DNA of 9,622 nt from Caulobacteraceae bacterium (GTDB lineage Bacteria > Pseudomonadota > Alphaproteobacteria > Caulobacterales > Caulobacteraceae). Below are positions 1-7,535 of the stretch, piece by piece (positions within the stretch are counted from its first letter, which is position 1; each line of letters begins with the position of its first letter). The notes below the pieces were generated by a model. That model saw only the letters and a program-made list of their open reading frames with translations, had not been told where the DNA came from and ran no database searches. The DNA is taken from NCBI GenBank assembly GCA_947479185.1, contig CANJYY010000070.1:1-9622 (forward strand), in the 5' to 3' direction. A program made the position numbers and the translations under genes.

Positions 1-417
1 AACGGCGGCCGGGCCGTGATGAGCTTCTTCGCCGAGGTCGACGCCTTCGTTGAGGAAAATGCCGCCGATCCGAAGATGAAGCCGTTCCTTGACGGCCTCG
101 CCTCAGCCAAGGCCCAGCTGCAGGACGGCACCATGTGGCTGATGCAGAACGGCCTGCAGAACCCCGACAACGCCGGCGCCGCCTCGACCGACTACATGCA
201 TCTCTTCGGCATCACCGGCCTGGCCTACATGTGGGCCCTGATGGCCAAGGTTTCGCTGGCGAAGATCGCCGCGGGCGACACCGACCCGTTCTACGCGAAC
301 AAGATCTCGGTCGGTCAGTACTTCCTCGAACGTATCCTGCCGGACGCCGGCGCCCACCTGACCAAGCTGAAGGCCGGTTCGGCCAACATGATGTCCATTC
401 CCGCGGAGGCCTTCTGA
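1..417 (+). CDS. Acyl-CoA dehydrogenase, DmdC-like, C-terminal part (5' end outside window)
   Basis: This is the last 138 codons of a gene that begins left of the window; the frame is open from base 1, so the GTG at 16 is internal rather than a start. The sequence (NGGRAV at the edge, then a mostly alpha-helical stretch ending NMMSIPAEAF) looks like the C-terminal helical extension found on the large (about 590-600 aa) acyl-CoA dehydrogenases related to 3-methylmercaptopropionyl-CoA dehydrogenase DmdC. Those flavoenzymes oxidise acyl-CoA thioesters to enoyl-CoA, passing electrons to electron-transfer flavoprotein. The catalytic core is not in the window, so the substrate cannot be judged. The TGA stop (415-417) overlaps the ATG of the next acyl-CoA dehydrogenase by one base, which implies co-translation. 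The family call is recognition from memory, fairly sure at the level of acyl-CoA dehydrogenase and less so for DmdC. Confidence 0.82.
   Translation, partial: NGGRAVMSFFAEVDAFVEENAADPKMKPFLDGLASAKAQLQDGTMWLMQNGLQNPDNAGAASTDYMHLFGITGLAYMWALMAKVSLAKIAAGDTDPFYANKISVGQYFLERILPDAGAHLTKLKAGSANMMSIPAEAF
405..409 (+). promoter_or_regulatory. Ribosome binding site of the second acyl-CoA dehydrogenase
   Basis: GGAGG lies 7 bases before the ATG at 417, inside the last codons of the upstream gene. It fixes the start at 417 and rejects the much longer open frame that runs back to 135. Together with the TGATG stop/start overlap it supports coupled translation. Confidence 0.75.
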
Positions 418-1580
418 TGGGCGTTCTCAATCTCGACCGTACGCCCTCTCTCGCTGACGAGGAGATCGTGCTGTTCAACGATTCCGTCGGCCGGTTCTTC
501 GACGACAAGGCCCCGGAATCCCGCGTCGCCAAGTGGCGCGAGGCCGGCGTGGTCGAGCGGGCCTTCTGGACGGAGTCCGCGCAGGCGGGCCTTTCCTGCC
601 TGTCGATTCCCGAGGAATACGGCGGCCTCGGCGGCGACTACCGCCATGAGGTGATCCTCATGGAGCAGATGGGCGCCAAGGGCGTCGACGGCTTCGGCCT
701 GTCGCTGCACAACGCCATCGTCGCCCACTACGTCCTCAAGTACGGCACGGAAGACCAGAAGCAGCGCTGGCTGCCGAAGATGGCCACCTGCGAGCTGATC
801 AGCGCCATCGCCATGACCGAGCCGGGCGCCGGCTCCGACCTGCAGGGCATCAAGACCACCGCCCGGCTCGACGGCGACGCCTATGTCCTCAACGGGTCCA
901 AGACCTTCATCACCAACGGCCAGACGGCCAACCTGATCGTGGTGGTCTGCAAGACCGACCCGTCCCAGGGCGCCCGCGGCACCTCGCTGCTGGTCGTCGA
1001 GACCGACAATGCGCCGGGCTTCGAGCGCGGCCGCAACCTCGACAAGCTGGGCATGGAGGCGGCCGACACCTCCGAGCTGTTCTTCAATGACGTGCGCGTG
1101 CCGGCCGCCAACCTGCTGGGCGAGAGCGAAGGCCAGGGCTTCTTCCAGCTGATGGGCCAGCTGCCGCAGGAGCGGCTGAACATCGCCATCCAGGGCATCG
1201 CCACCATCGAGCGGGCGCTGGCCCTGACCATCGACTACGTCAAACAGCGCGGCGCCTTCGGCAAGAAGATCATCGACTTCCAGAACACCCAGTTCGTGCT
1301 GGCCGAGTGCAAGACCGAGGCGACCATCGCCCGGGTGTTCGTCGATCACTGCATCGAGCAGCACCTGCTCGAAAAGCTGGACGCGGCGACGGCCTCGATG
1401 GCCAAGTACTGGGTCACCGACCTGGAGAACAAGATCATCGACCGCTGCCTGCAGCTCTACGGCGGCTTCGGCTACATGTCCGAGTACCCGATCGCCCGCA
1501 TGTACCGCGACAGCCGCGTGCAGCGGATCTACGGCGGCACGAACGAGGTCATGAAAGTGCTGATCGCGCGCACGCTCTGA
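417..1580 (+). CDS. Acyl-CoA dehydrogenase (long-chain/isovaleryl type)
   Basis: A complete 387-aa FAD flavoenzyme, the usual family length, which should catalyse alpha,beta-dehydrogenation of an acyl-CoA in beta-oxidation or branched-chain catabolism. The ATG at 417 is preceded by GGAGG at 405-409 (7-base spacing) and overlaps the upstream stop. Both family signatures are present: AMTEPGAGSDLQG at residues 132-144 and the QLYGGFGYMSEYP...RMYRDSR segment at 346-367. The position that holds the catalytic glutamate in short- and medium-chain enzymes (IYEGT) is glycine here (IYGGTNE, G373). In long-chain and isovaleryl-CoA dehydrogenases the base sits instead in an ER motif; LPQERLNIA supplies E252, so the enzyme should be active. 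IYGGTNEVMK resembles long-chain acyl-CoA dehydrogenases, but substrate length cannot be fixed from sequence alone. The stop overlaps the start of the OsmC gene. Confidence 0.93.
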   Translation: MGVLNLDRTPSLADEEIVLFNDSVGRFFDDKAPESRVAKWREAGVVERAFWTESAQAGLSCLSIPEEYGGLGGDYRHEVILMEQMGAKGVDGFGLSLHNAIVAHYVLKYGTEDQKQRWLPKMATCELISAIAMTEPGAGSDLQGIKTTARLDGDAYVLNGSKTFITNGQTANLIVVVCKTDPSQGARGTSLLVVETDNAPGFERGRNLDKLGMEAADTSELFFNDVRVPAANLLGESEGQGFFQLMGQLPQERLNIAIQGIATIERALALTIDYVKQRGAFGKKIIDFQNTQFVLAECKTEATIARVFVDHCIEQHLLEKLDAATASMAKYWVTDLENKIIDRCLQLYGGFGYMSEYPIARMYRDSRVQRIYGGTNEVMKVLIARTL

Positions 1581-2041
1581 TGGCTCACGTCGCCACCATC
1601 GACTGGTCGGGGAAGCCGGGCGAGGACTTCGCCGCCGGCCATTACAGCCGCGCCCACGAGGTCATCTTCGATGGCGGGTTCACCGTGCCCGGATCGGCAT
1701 CGCCGTCCGTGGTCAAGGCGCCGTGGTCGGTCGAGGCGGCCGCCGATCCGGAAGAGATGCTGATCGCGGCCCTGTCGTCCTGTCACATGCTGACGTTCCT
1801 CGACAAGGCGCGGCGGGCCGGCTTCGTTGTCAGCCGCTACCGCGACCAGGCCGAGGGCGTGATGCGCAGGACGGCCGAGGGGAAGATCGCGGTGACCCGG
1901 GTCGCCCTGCGTCCCGCCATCACGTTCGAGGAGCGTCAGCCGACGCCTGAGGAGCTCGACGCCCTGCACCATGCGGCGCACGAGGAGTGTTTCATCGCCA
2001 ATTCGGTGAAGACCGAGGTGGTCATCGAGGCGCCGGTCTAG
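1580..2041 (+). CDS. OsmC family protein
   Basis: A 153-aa cytoplasmic protein of the OsmC/Ohr superfamily, whose characterised members reduce organic or fatty-acid hydroperoxides through two cysteines. The expected pair is visible: C68 in LIAALSSCHMLTFL and C137 in HEECFIANSVKTEV, with the family's acidic residues just before the first (DPEEM, 57-60). Length fits the short OsmC-like subgroup. The ATG at 1580 overlaps the upstream TGA as TGATG and I see no Shine-Dalgarno sequence, so translation probably depends on the ribosome finishing the acyl-CoA dehydrogenase. That pairing suggests a role in coping with acyl or lipid peroxides, or H2O2 made when reduced flavin is reoxidised; this is inference. 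The 3' end shares four bases with the convergent dioxygenase gene. The exact peroxide substrate, and whether it is Ohr-like or OsmC-like, is undetermined. Confidence 0.9.
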   Translation: MAHVATIDWSGKPGEDFAAGHYSRAHEVIFDGGFTVPGSASPSVVKAPWSVEAAADPEEMLIAALSSCHMLTFLDKARRAGFVVSRYRDQAEGVMRRTAEGKIAVTRVALRPAITFEERQPTPEELDALHHAAHEECFIANSVKTEVVIEAPV

Positions 2042-2967
2042 GCGGCGTTGACGGTGTTGCGCCGGATGCGCGCGGCGCCGGTCTCGTCGAGGTCCTCGCG
2101 GGTGGCGGTCAGGCTGACCGGGCCCTTGAGGGACGCGTTCACCTCATCGATGCCGGCCGTGGCCGACGCGGACTTCGCGAACAGGTAGCGCAGCGAAAGC
2201 CGCTCGTGGTCGGCGGCGTCCGGCTGGGCGCCGTGCAGGGTGCAGCCGTGCCACATGGCGGCATAGCCGGCGGGGCCGGTCAGCAGGTGCTGGCGGCAGT
2301 CGACCTCGCCCCCGCGCCCGTCACGATAGGTCCAGCCGCTGTCGCTGCGGGTCAGGTCGTGGGGGAAGACCGTGGCGCCGAGCCCGTGGCTGCCTTCCAG
2401 CAGGAACAGCGGCGCGTCATGGCGGCCGACCGGATGGAGATAGATGTAGAGGGTGACGAAGTCCGCTTCCCGGTCCTTGAAGTCGATCAGGTCCTGGTGG
2501 AAGTCGATGCCGTAGAAATAGGTCACATCGCGGTAGGTCGGCTTGACCCAGGCGCCGAGGTTGTTGACCGGATTGCCCTCGATGCGCGCGCGCAGCCAGT
2601 CCGGCATGGCTGAACGGGGCACGCCGCAGACGATCTTGCGATTCAGCAGGACGTAGTCCTCGCCGAGCATGGCCGTCAGCGCCCCGACCACCCCGCCGTC
2701 GCCTTCGACGAAGCCGAGTCGGTCCTCGAACGCGTCGAGCAGGTTGCGGCCCGGTCGGGGATTGACGCCGGTGTACTGCGGGTCGGCGTCGAAGTCGGCC
2801 TCCGTCAGGAACAGGGCGGCGTCGAAACTCCGCGTCGCCCGGATGTCGGCCAGCAGGTCGCCAGCGGCCGCGGGGTCCACGCCGTCCGGAAAGACGTGGT
2901 AGCCCCGGTCGATGAAGTCGCTCACCGCCGCGTCGGTCCTCTGTGTGGCCAGCCTGCCGGTCGACAT
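2038..2967 (-). CDS. Phytanoyl-CoA dioxygenase family protein (Fe(II)/2-oxoglutarate oxygenase)
   Basis: A 309-aa protein resembling the PhyH branch of the non-haem iron, 2-oxoglutarate-dependent oxygenases, which hydroxylate small molecules while decarboxylating 2-oxoglutarate. The iron facial triad can be assigned as H157 and D159 in the FHQDL motif and H245 in the LHG segment. R256 or R260 in ERLSLRYLF is placed to bind the 2-oxoglutarate carboxylate. The frame stays open further upstream, but the ATG at 2967 has TCCTCC on the plus strand (GGAGGA on its own strand, 2974-2979) 6 bases before it, and the PhyH-like fold starts shortly after (VSDFIDRGYHVF). It is a single-gene unit: convergent with osmC, divergent from the kinase. 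Despite the family name and the nearby acyl-CoA dehydrogenases, members act on many substrates, so a phytanoyl-CoA role cannot be assumed. Confidence 0.82.
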   Translation of the reverse strand: MSTGRLATQRTDAAVSDFIDRGYHVFPDGVDPAAAGDLLADIRATRSFDAALFLTEADFDADPQYTGVNPRPGRNLLDAFEDRLGFVEGDGGVVGALTAMLGEDYVLLNRKIVCGVPRSAMPDWLRARIEGNPVNNLGAWVKPTYRDVTYFYGIDFHQDLIDFKDREADFVTLYIYLHPVGRHDAPLFLLEGSHGLGATVFPHDLTRSDSGWTYRDGRGGEVDCRQHLLTGPAGYAAMWHGCTLHGAQPDAADHERLSLRYLFAKSASATAGIDEVNASLKGPVSLTATREDLDETGAARIRRNTVNAA

Positions 2968-2973
2968 CACGCG

Positions 2974-2979
2974 TCCTCC
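2974..2979 (-). promoter_or_regulatory. Ribosome binding site of the PhyH-family gene
   Basis: On the minus strand this reads GGAGGA, 6 bases before the ATG at 2967. It decides the start, since the reading frame remains open a further 280 bases into the divergent kinase gene. Confidence 0.75.
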
Positions 2980-3020
2980 ACGGTCGGCCGCAGCCGACAC
3001 GGGTTTGGTTAGCAAGTTCG

Positions 3021-3051
3021 CCGGCCCTTTGGAATGTCTCGGCCGGTTAAC
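3021..3051. repeat. Small inverted repeat in the divergent intergenic region
   Basis: CCGGCC (3021-3026) and GGCCGG (3041-3046) are reverse complements separated by 14 bases, followed at once by the palindrome GTTAAC (3046-3051). A related GGTTAGC lies at 3007-3013. It lies between two divergent starts, so it could be an operator for either gene, but six-base GC repeats arise easily by chance in such DNA. No known regulator site is recognised. Confidence 0.25.
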
Positions 3052-3076
3052 CTTTTCAGCGACCGCCGCTCTTTCA

Positions 3077-3105
3077 CTGAGTCTTAGGGACGCGTCCGGT
3101 AGAGT
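3077..3105 (+). promoter_or_regulatory. Weak candidate promoter for the hybrid histidine kinase
   Basis: CTGAGTC (3077-3083) and GGTAGAGT (3098-3105), 14 bases apart, loosely resemble the Caulobacter housekeeping pattern TTGACGS-N10-14-GCTANAWC. Transcription from here would give a leader of under 20 bases carrying the ribosome site at 3118-3123. A GANTC site (GAGTC, 3079-3083), the target of the CcrM adenine methylase in this group, overlaps the upstream box. The match is poor and the call tentative. Confidence 0.25.
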
Positions 3106-3117
3106 GCCGTGAAGACC

Positions 3118-3123
3118 GGGGGA
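3118..3123 (+). promoter_or_regulatory. Ribosome binding site supporting the GTG start of the kinase
   Basis: GGGGGA is 7 bases before GTG 3131 but 19 bases before the next in-frame ATG at 3143, so the GTG start is better supported. Confidence 0.5.
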
Positions 3124-3130
3124 AGACGGC

Positions 3131-4870
3131 GTGACGACGAGCATGGAACAGCCTGACAAGTTCGGAATCGCGGCGTCCGCCGCGGCGCGCCGTCGGCACA
3201 TGATGCTGCGTATCGCCACAGCGTTCGTCACGGGCGCCGCCCTCAATTTCGCGCTTGGCTGGTCGCTGATCTGGCTCTGGTCGGCGGCCTATGTCGCCAC
3301 GCAGCTGCTCGAGGCCTGGGCCACGCCGCGCCTGCTACGCAATCCGATCAACAGCCCCGCCGAGGCCTCCAAGGTCGCCGTGATCCTGTTCTTCCCCGGC
3401 GCCGTCGTGTTCGGCGGGCTGGCTGTCGCGCTCTGGATGATGGTGCCGGGCTACGGCCCGGCCCTTGGCGTGGCGATCATAGCCAGCGCCATGATCAACC
3501 TGATCGCGCTCAGCCGCGGTTCCCGCCTGGCCTTCGCCGCCTCGGCGACGCCCTATGGCCTGTACCTGCTGGTCATGCCGTTGATGGACTACGGGCGCGT
3601 CGCCGGGCCCCTGCTGACCACCATGATGATCGCCATCGGCCTGATCATGCTCAACATCATCGGCGCCTGGATCAGCACCGAAGAGGCGCGCGGCGCGCAG
3701 CTGGAAGCCCGCGAGGAGGCCGACCGCCGCCGCGCCGAGGCCGAAGCCGCCGTCGAGGCCAAGTCCGCCTATCTGGCGATGATCAGCCACGAACTGCGCA
3801 CGCCGATCAGCGCCATCCTCGCCGGCGCCGCCGAGCTGGAACGCACAGCCCCCGGCCAGGGCCGCGCCCAGGCGCGGCTGATCAAGGGCGCCGGCCAGAT
3901 GATGCGCGGCCTGCTGGATGACCTGCTTGATCTGTCGAAGATCGAGGTCGGGCGCATGGAAGTCGAAAACGCGCCCTTCCAGCTGCGCGGCGCGATCTCG
4001 GAGGCGCTGCGGATGTGGCGGCCCGAGGCGCGGACCAAGGGCCTGAAGCTGCGCGTCGAAGGCGCGCATCACCTGCCGGACTGGGTGATGGGCGACCAGA
4101 CGCGCCTGCGCCAGGTGCTCAACAACCTGATTTCCAACGCCCTGAAGTTCACCGCCAAGGGTTCGATCACCCTGCGCCTGTCGGCGCAGCCGACCGGCGA
4201 GGGCTGGACCATCCAGGTCGCCGTGGCCGACACCGGTCCGGGCATGACGCCCGAGCAGGTCGACCGGCTGTTCACACCGTTCGACCAGCTGGACGCCGGC
4301 ACCGCGCGCAAGCACGGCGGCTCCGGCCTTGGCCTGGCGATCAGCCGCGAGCTGGCCCGTCTGATGGGCGGCGACCTGACCGCCGCGAGCGCGCCGGGCG
4401 AGGGCGCGGTGTTCACCCTCGGTCTGACCCTGGCCCGGGCCGAGTCGCCGACGGCGGCGGCCGCCCCGGAAGCGGTCGCGGCCCGCGTGCTGGTTATCGA
4501 CGACCATTCCGTCAACCGGCAGGCCATCGCCCTGGTGCTGGCCCCGCTGGGCATCGTCCCCGAAACCGCCGCCTCGGCGGAGGAGGGTCTCGAACGGCTC
4601 GCCCTGGAAGTTTTCGACGTGGTGTTGATGGACGTCTACATGCCCGACATGGACGGCCGGGAGGCCACCCGCCGGCTGCGCGCCCTGGCCGGACCGAACC
4701 AGACCGTGCCGGTCATCGCCATCACCGCCTCGGCTACCGAACGCGACTGGGAAGCCTGCCGCGCGGCCGGCATGAACGGCCATGTGGCCAAGCCGATCGA
4801 CCCGGCGGCGCTCTATGCGGCGCTCGACAAGGTGCTCGTCGCGGCCGAAGAGGCCCGCGCCGCGGCCTGA
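3131..4870 (+). CDS. Membrane-bound hybrid sensor histidine kinase (HisKA-HATPase-REC)
   Basis: A 579-aa inner-membrane kinase. Six hydrophobic segments (about residues 25-44, 46-62, 81-103, 110-128, 133-150, 158-180) are followed by a charged helical linker (184-214), then a HisKA domain with SHELRTP and phospho-acceptor H220. The ATPase domain has N336 (NNLISNALKF), D367 (DTGPGM) and the GGSGLGL loop (396-402). A C-terminal receiver has D457/D458, phospho-acceptor D501, T532 and K554. All catalytic residues are intact. There is no PAS, periplasmic sensor or Hpt domain, so the signal is probably sensed within the membrane segments, and output needs a separate Hpt protein or acts through autoregulation; no partner is in the window. 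The GTG at 3131 is preferred because GGGGGA lies 7 bases upstream; ATG at 3143 is the alternative. Its stop is 7 bases from the convergent vsr stop. Confidence 0.93.
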   Translation: MTTSMEQPDKFGIAASAAARRRHMMLRIATAFVTGAALNFALGWSLIWLWSAAYVATQLLEAWATPRLLRNPINSPAEASKVAVILFFPGAVVFGGLAVALWMMVPGYGPALGVAIIASAMINLIALSRGSRLAFAASATPYGLYLLVMPLMDYGRVAGPLLTTMMIAIGLIMLNIIGAWISTEEARGAQLEAREEADRRRAEAEAAVEAKSAYLAMISHELRTPISAILAGAAELERTAPGQGRAQARLIKGAGQMMRGLLDDLLDLSKIEVGRMEVENAPFQLRGAISEALRMWRPEARTKGLKLRVEGAHHLPDWVMGDQTRLRQVLNNLISNALKFTAKGSITLRLSAQPTGEGWTIQVAVADTGPGMTPEQVDRLFTPFDQLDAGTARKHGGSGLGLAISRELARLMGGDLTAASAPGEGAVFTLGLTLARAESPTAAAAPEAVAARVLVIDDHSVNRQAIALVLAPLGIVPETAASAEEGLERLALEVFDVVLMDVYMPDMDGREATRRLRALAGPNQTVPVIAITASATERDWEACRAAGMNGHVAKPIDPAALYAALDKVLVAAEEARAAA

Positions 4871-4884
4871 GGTCCCTTCAGGCC
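4864..4884. terminator. Short hairpin spanning both convergent stop codons (weak bidirectional terminator candidate)
   Basis: GGCCTGA (4864-4870) and TCAGGCC (4878-4884) are perfect 7-base arms around a 7-base loop. Each arm contains the stop codon of one of the two convergent genes. There is no T-tract on either side. Part of the symmetry follows from both proteins ending in alanine (GCC) plus TGA, so this may be a coding accident rather than a terminator. Confidence 0.3.
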
Positions 4885-5285
4885 AGCATCCCCGCCAGCC
4901 GCGCGATCAGCGCGGCCTCGTCCTTCAGATCGCATTCCCAGATCGTCTCGACGCGCCAGCCGGACGCTTCCAGCGCCGCGCGGCTGGCGATGTCGCGCTC
5001 GCGATTGCGGCCGACCTTGCCCAGCCAGTAGTCGCGGTTCGCCTTGGGCACGCGCGCGCCGCGGGCGCAGTCGTGGCCATGCCAGAAGCAGCCGTGGACG
5101 AAGATCGCCAGCCGCCGGCCGGCCATGACGATGTCGGGCTTGCCCGGCAGATCCTTGCGATGCAGGCGGTAACGCGCGCCAAGCGCCGTCAGCAGCCGGC
5201 GGACCGTCTTCTCCGGCCCGGTGTCGCGCCCCTTGACCCGTCGCATGACGGCCGAGCGCTTCTCCGGGTCGAAGACATCGGTCAT
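4878..5285 (-). CDS. vsr: Very short patch repair endonuclease (Vsr)
   Basis: A 135-aa protein matching the Vsr family (E. coli Vsr is of similar size). The enzyme nicks DNA 5' of the T in T:G mismatches made by deamination of 5-methylcytosine, starting short-patch repair by DNA polymerase I. Visible hallmarks are the N-terminal RSAVMRRVKGRDT segment, PDIVM with the Mg-binding catalytic aspartate D51, and FVHGCFWHGHDC (62-73) with the H64/H69 region and the H71/C73 zinc ligands, followed by the R-rich NRDYW helix. The ATG (5285) overlaps the monooxygenase stop as ATGA and lacks its own Shine-Dalgarno, so it is translationally coupled as the last gene of the cysK operon. Its expected partner, a cytosine-5 methylase, lies 2.2 kb upstream on the same strand. 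Base composition matches its neighbours, giving no sign of recent transfer. Confidence 0.93.
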   Translation of the reverse strand: MTDVFDPEKRSAVMRRVKGRDTGPEKTVRRLLTALGARYRLHRKDLPGKPDIVMAGRRLAIFVHGCFWHGHDCARGARVPKANRDYWLGKVGRNRERDIASRAALEASGWRVETIWECDLKDEAALIARLAGMLA

Positions 5286-6481
5286 GGCCGGGTGGCGCCC
5301 GGCCAGCGGCTGACCCTCGCCGTTCCGGTCAGCACCGCCGCGCCGAACTGGCGGATGCCCGGCGCCCGCGACAGGGGCGTGAACAGCCAGCGGCGTACAG
5401 CGGCCCAGAACCCGCCGTGCGACTGGAACAGCGGCGTCATGGCCCAGGAGATGAACTGGTAGGGCATCACGTGCCAGCGACGGCTGGTCTCGTAGTCGCG
5501 GGCGGTCACGGTCACCGAGGTTGTCGCGGTCGCGAACCGCTCGCCCAGCTCGACGGCGTCGACCAGCGCCAGGTTGGCCCCCTGGCCCAGCTGCGGACTG
5601 GTCCCGTGCGCGGCGTCGCCGATCAGCAGGGTGGCGCCTTCGCTCCAACGACCCACCCAGACGTCGCGATAGACGGCCCGGGCCATGACGTCGGGCCCGG
5701 CGAGGGTGTCGATCAGGGGCGCGGCGGCCGGCCAGACCTGTCGCACGCGCGCCTGCCAGGCCGCGAAGTCGCCGGCGAAGAAGGCGTCCATCTCCGCCGT
5801 CGGCAGGGACCAGAACAGGCTGACCTGCGGGATGTCGCCACCCTCGGGGGCCCGGCCGACCGGCAGGACGCCGACCATCACCTCGGCCCGGTCGTAGATC
5901 TGGCGCAGGGCGCCGGTCCAGGCGCCGTCGGGATCGGGGGCGTTGGCCCAGACCGCGCCCCAGGGATAGGGGCGGGCGCGGGCGCGCGGTTTGACCTGGC
6001 CGCGCAGGCTGGAGGCCGACCCGTCGGCGATCACCGCCAGGTCGAACGGGCCATGCGTCCGCCCGCCCGCGTCATGCAGCAGGGGCCGCCGAAGGTCCTC
6101 GATGCGGACGATGCGCGCGCCGGTGACGAGGGTCACGCCGGCGGGCGCGAGGGCCTGGTGCAGGGTGTCGAACAGCACGCCGCGATGGATGCCGATGCCG
6201 TGCCCGCCCCTGCGCCAGTCGGCGTAGTCGACGTCCAGCACCCTGCGGCCGGCCAGGTCCCGGCCGTCGAGCCGGTCGACGCGGGCGCCGCGTTCGCGAA
6301 TGGCCGCTTCAAGTCCCAGCGCGCCCAGCGCCTTGAGGCCGGTCGGCTGCAGCAGCAGGCCCGAGCCGACCGGACGCGGGGCGTCGAACGCCTCGAGCAG
6401 GGTAACCTCATGGCCGCGCCGGGCCAGGGCCAGGGCCGCGCCCATGCCTCCGACCCCGCACCCGACGACGGCGATCTTCAC
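5282..6481 (-). CDS. FAD-dependent monooxygenase (PHBH/UbiH-like fold)
   Basis: A 399-aa flavoprotein of the group A aromatic hydroxylase type, which uses NAD(P)H and O2 to hydroxylate small, often aromatic, substrates. The N-terminal Rossmann motif GCGVGG (7-12) with E30 at the end of the second strand binds ADP-ribose. DLAVIADGSASSLR (147-160) is the DG motif, with D153/G154. LLIGDAAHGTSPQLGQGANLALVDA (285-309) is the GD motif contacting the FAD ribityl chain. R100, after GIGIH, is the usual FAD-contacting arginine. The C-terminal part (340-395) has several hydrophobic stretches but no clear transmembrane helix. The start is GTG 6481, six bases after the cysK stop, with a poorly spaced AAGGG inside the cysK end. 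It lies between cysK and vsr, neither of which hints at a substrate; the specific reaction is unknown. Confidence 0.88.
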   Translation of the reverse strand: MKIAVVGCGVGGMGAALALARRGHEVTLLEAFDAPRPVGSGLLLQPTGLKALGALGLEAAIRERGARVDRLDGRDLAGRRVLDVDYADWRRGGHGIGIHRGVLFDTLHQALAPAGVTLVTGARIVRIEDLRRPLLHDAGGRTHGPFDLAVIADGSASSLRGQVKPRARARPYPWGAVWANAPDPDGAWTGALRQIYDRAEVMVGVLPVGRAPEGGDIPQVSLFWSLPTAEMDAFFAGDFAAWQARVRQVWPAAAPLIDTLAGPDVMARAVYRDVWVGRWSEGATLLIGDAAHGTSPQLGQGANLALVDAVELGERFATATTSVTVTARDYETSRRWHVMPYQFISWAMTPLFQSHGGFWAAVRRWLFTPLSRAPGIRQFGAAVLTGTARVSRWPGATRP

Positions 6482-6487
6482 GGGCGG

Positions 6488-7462
<975 letters not shown>

Positions 7463-7505
7463 GGGGGAGGTCTCCGGAGGTTCAGGCGCCCTTTGTCCCG
7501 GCAAA

Positions 7506-7532
7506 ACTATAGCGCCGCGATAGGGTTGTCAG
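7506..7532 (-). promoter_or_regulatory. Probable promoter of the cysK operon
   Basis: On the minus strand CTGACAA (7532-7526), a 12-base spacer and GCTATAGT (7513-7506) match the Caulobacter-type housekeeping pattern TTGACGS-N10-14-GCTANAWC at most positions. The element begins 3 bases after the methylase stop and predicts a start near 7500, leaving a leader of about 40 bases with the ribosome site. It implies that cysK, the monooxygenase and vsr are transcribed independently of the methylase, though readthrough from the methylase is possible because no terminator is seen between them. Confidence 0.55.
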
Positions 7533-7535
7533 CGC

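Noticed and set aside
315..1364. A 349-codon open frame on the minus strand opposite the acyl-CoA dehydrogenases
   Set aside because: The sense strand encodes two overlapping real genes; the antisense product has no domain-like pattern and no ribosome site.
3001..3083. A CtrA binding site (TTAA-N7-TTAA) upstream of the kinase
   Set aside because: Only one TTAA half-site (3047-3050) is present; no second half-site lies 7 bases away.
2968..3246. N-terminal extension of the PhyH-family protein
   Set aside because: It would overlap the kinase start on the other strand; the GGAGGA before ATG 2967 and the onset of the conserved fold favour the shorter protein.
3335..4783. A 482-codon open frame on the minus strand opposite the hybrid kinase
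   Set aside because: The kinase has every catalytic motif. The antisense product is a low-complexity Gly/Gln/Arg/Ala string with no recognisable fold, so it is a GC shadow.
4878..5285. vsr as a recently acquired mobile gene
   Set aside because: Its GC content and codon style match its neighbours, it is coupled to the upstream stop, and no repeats or transposase flank it.
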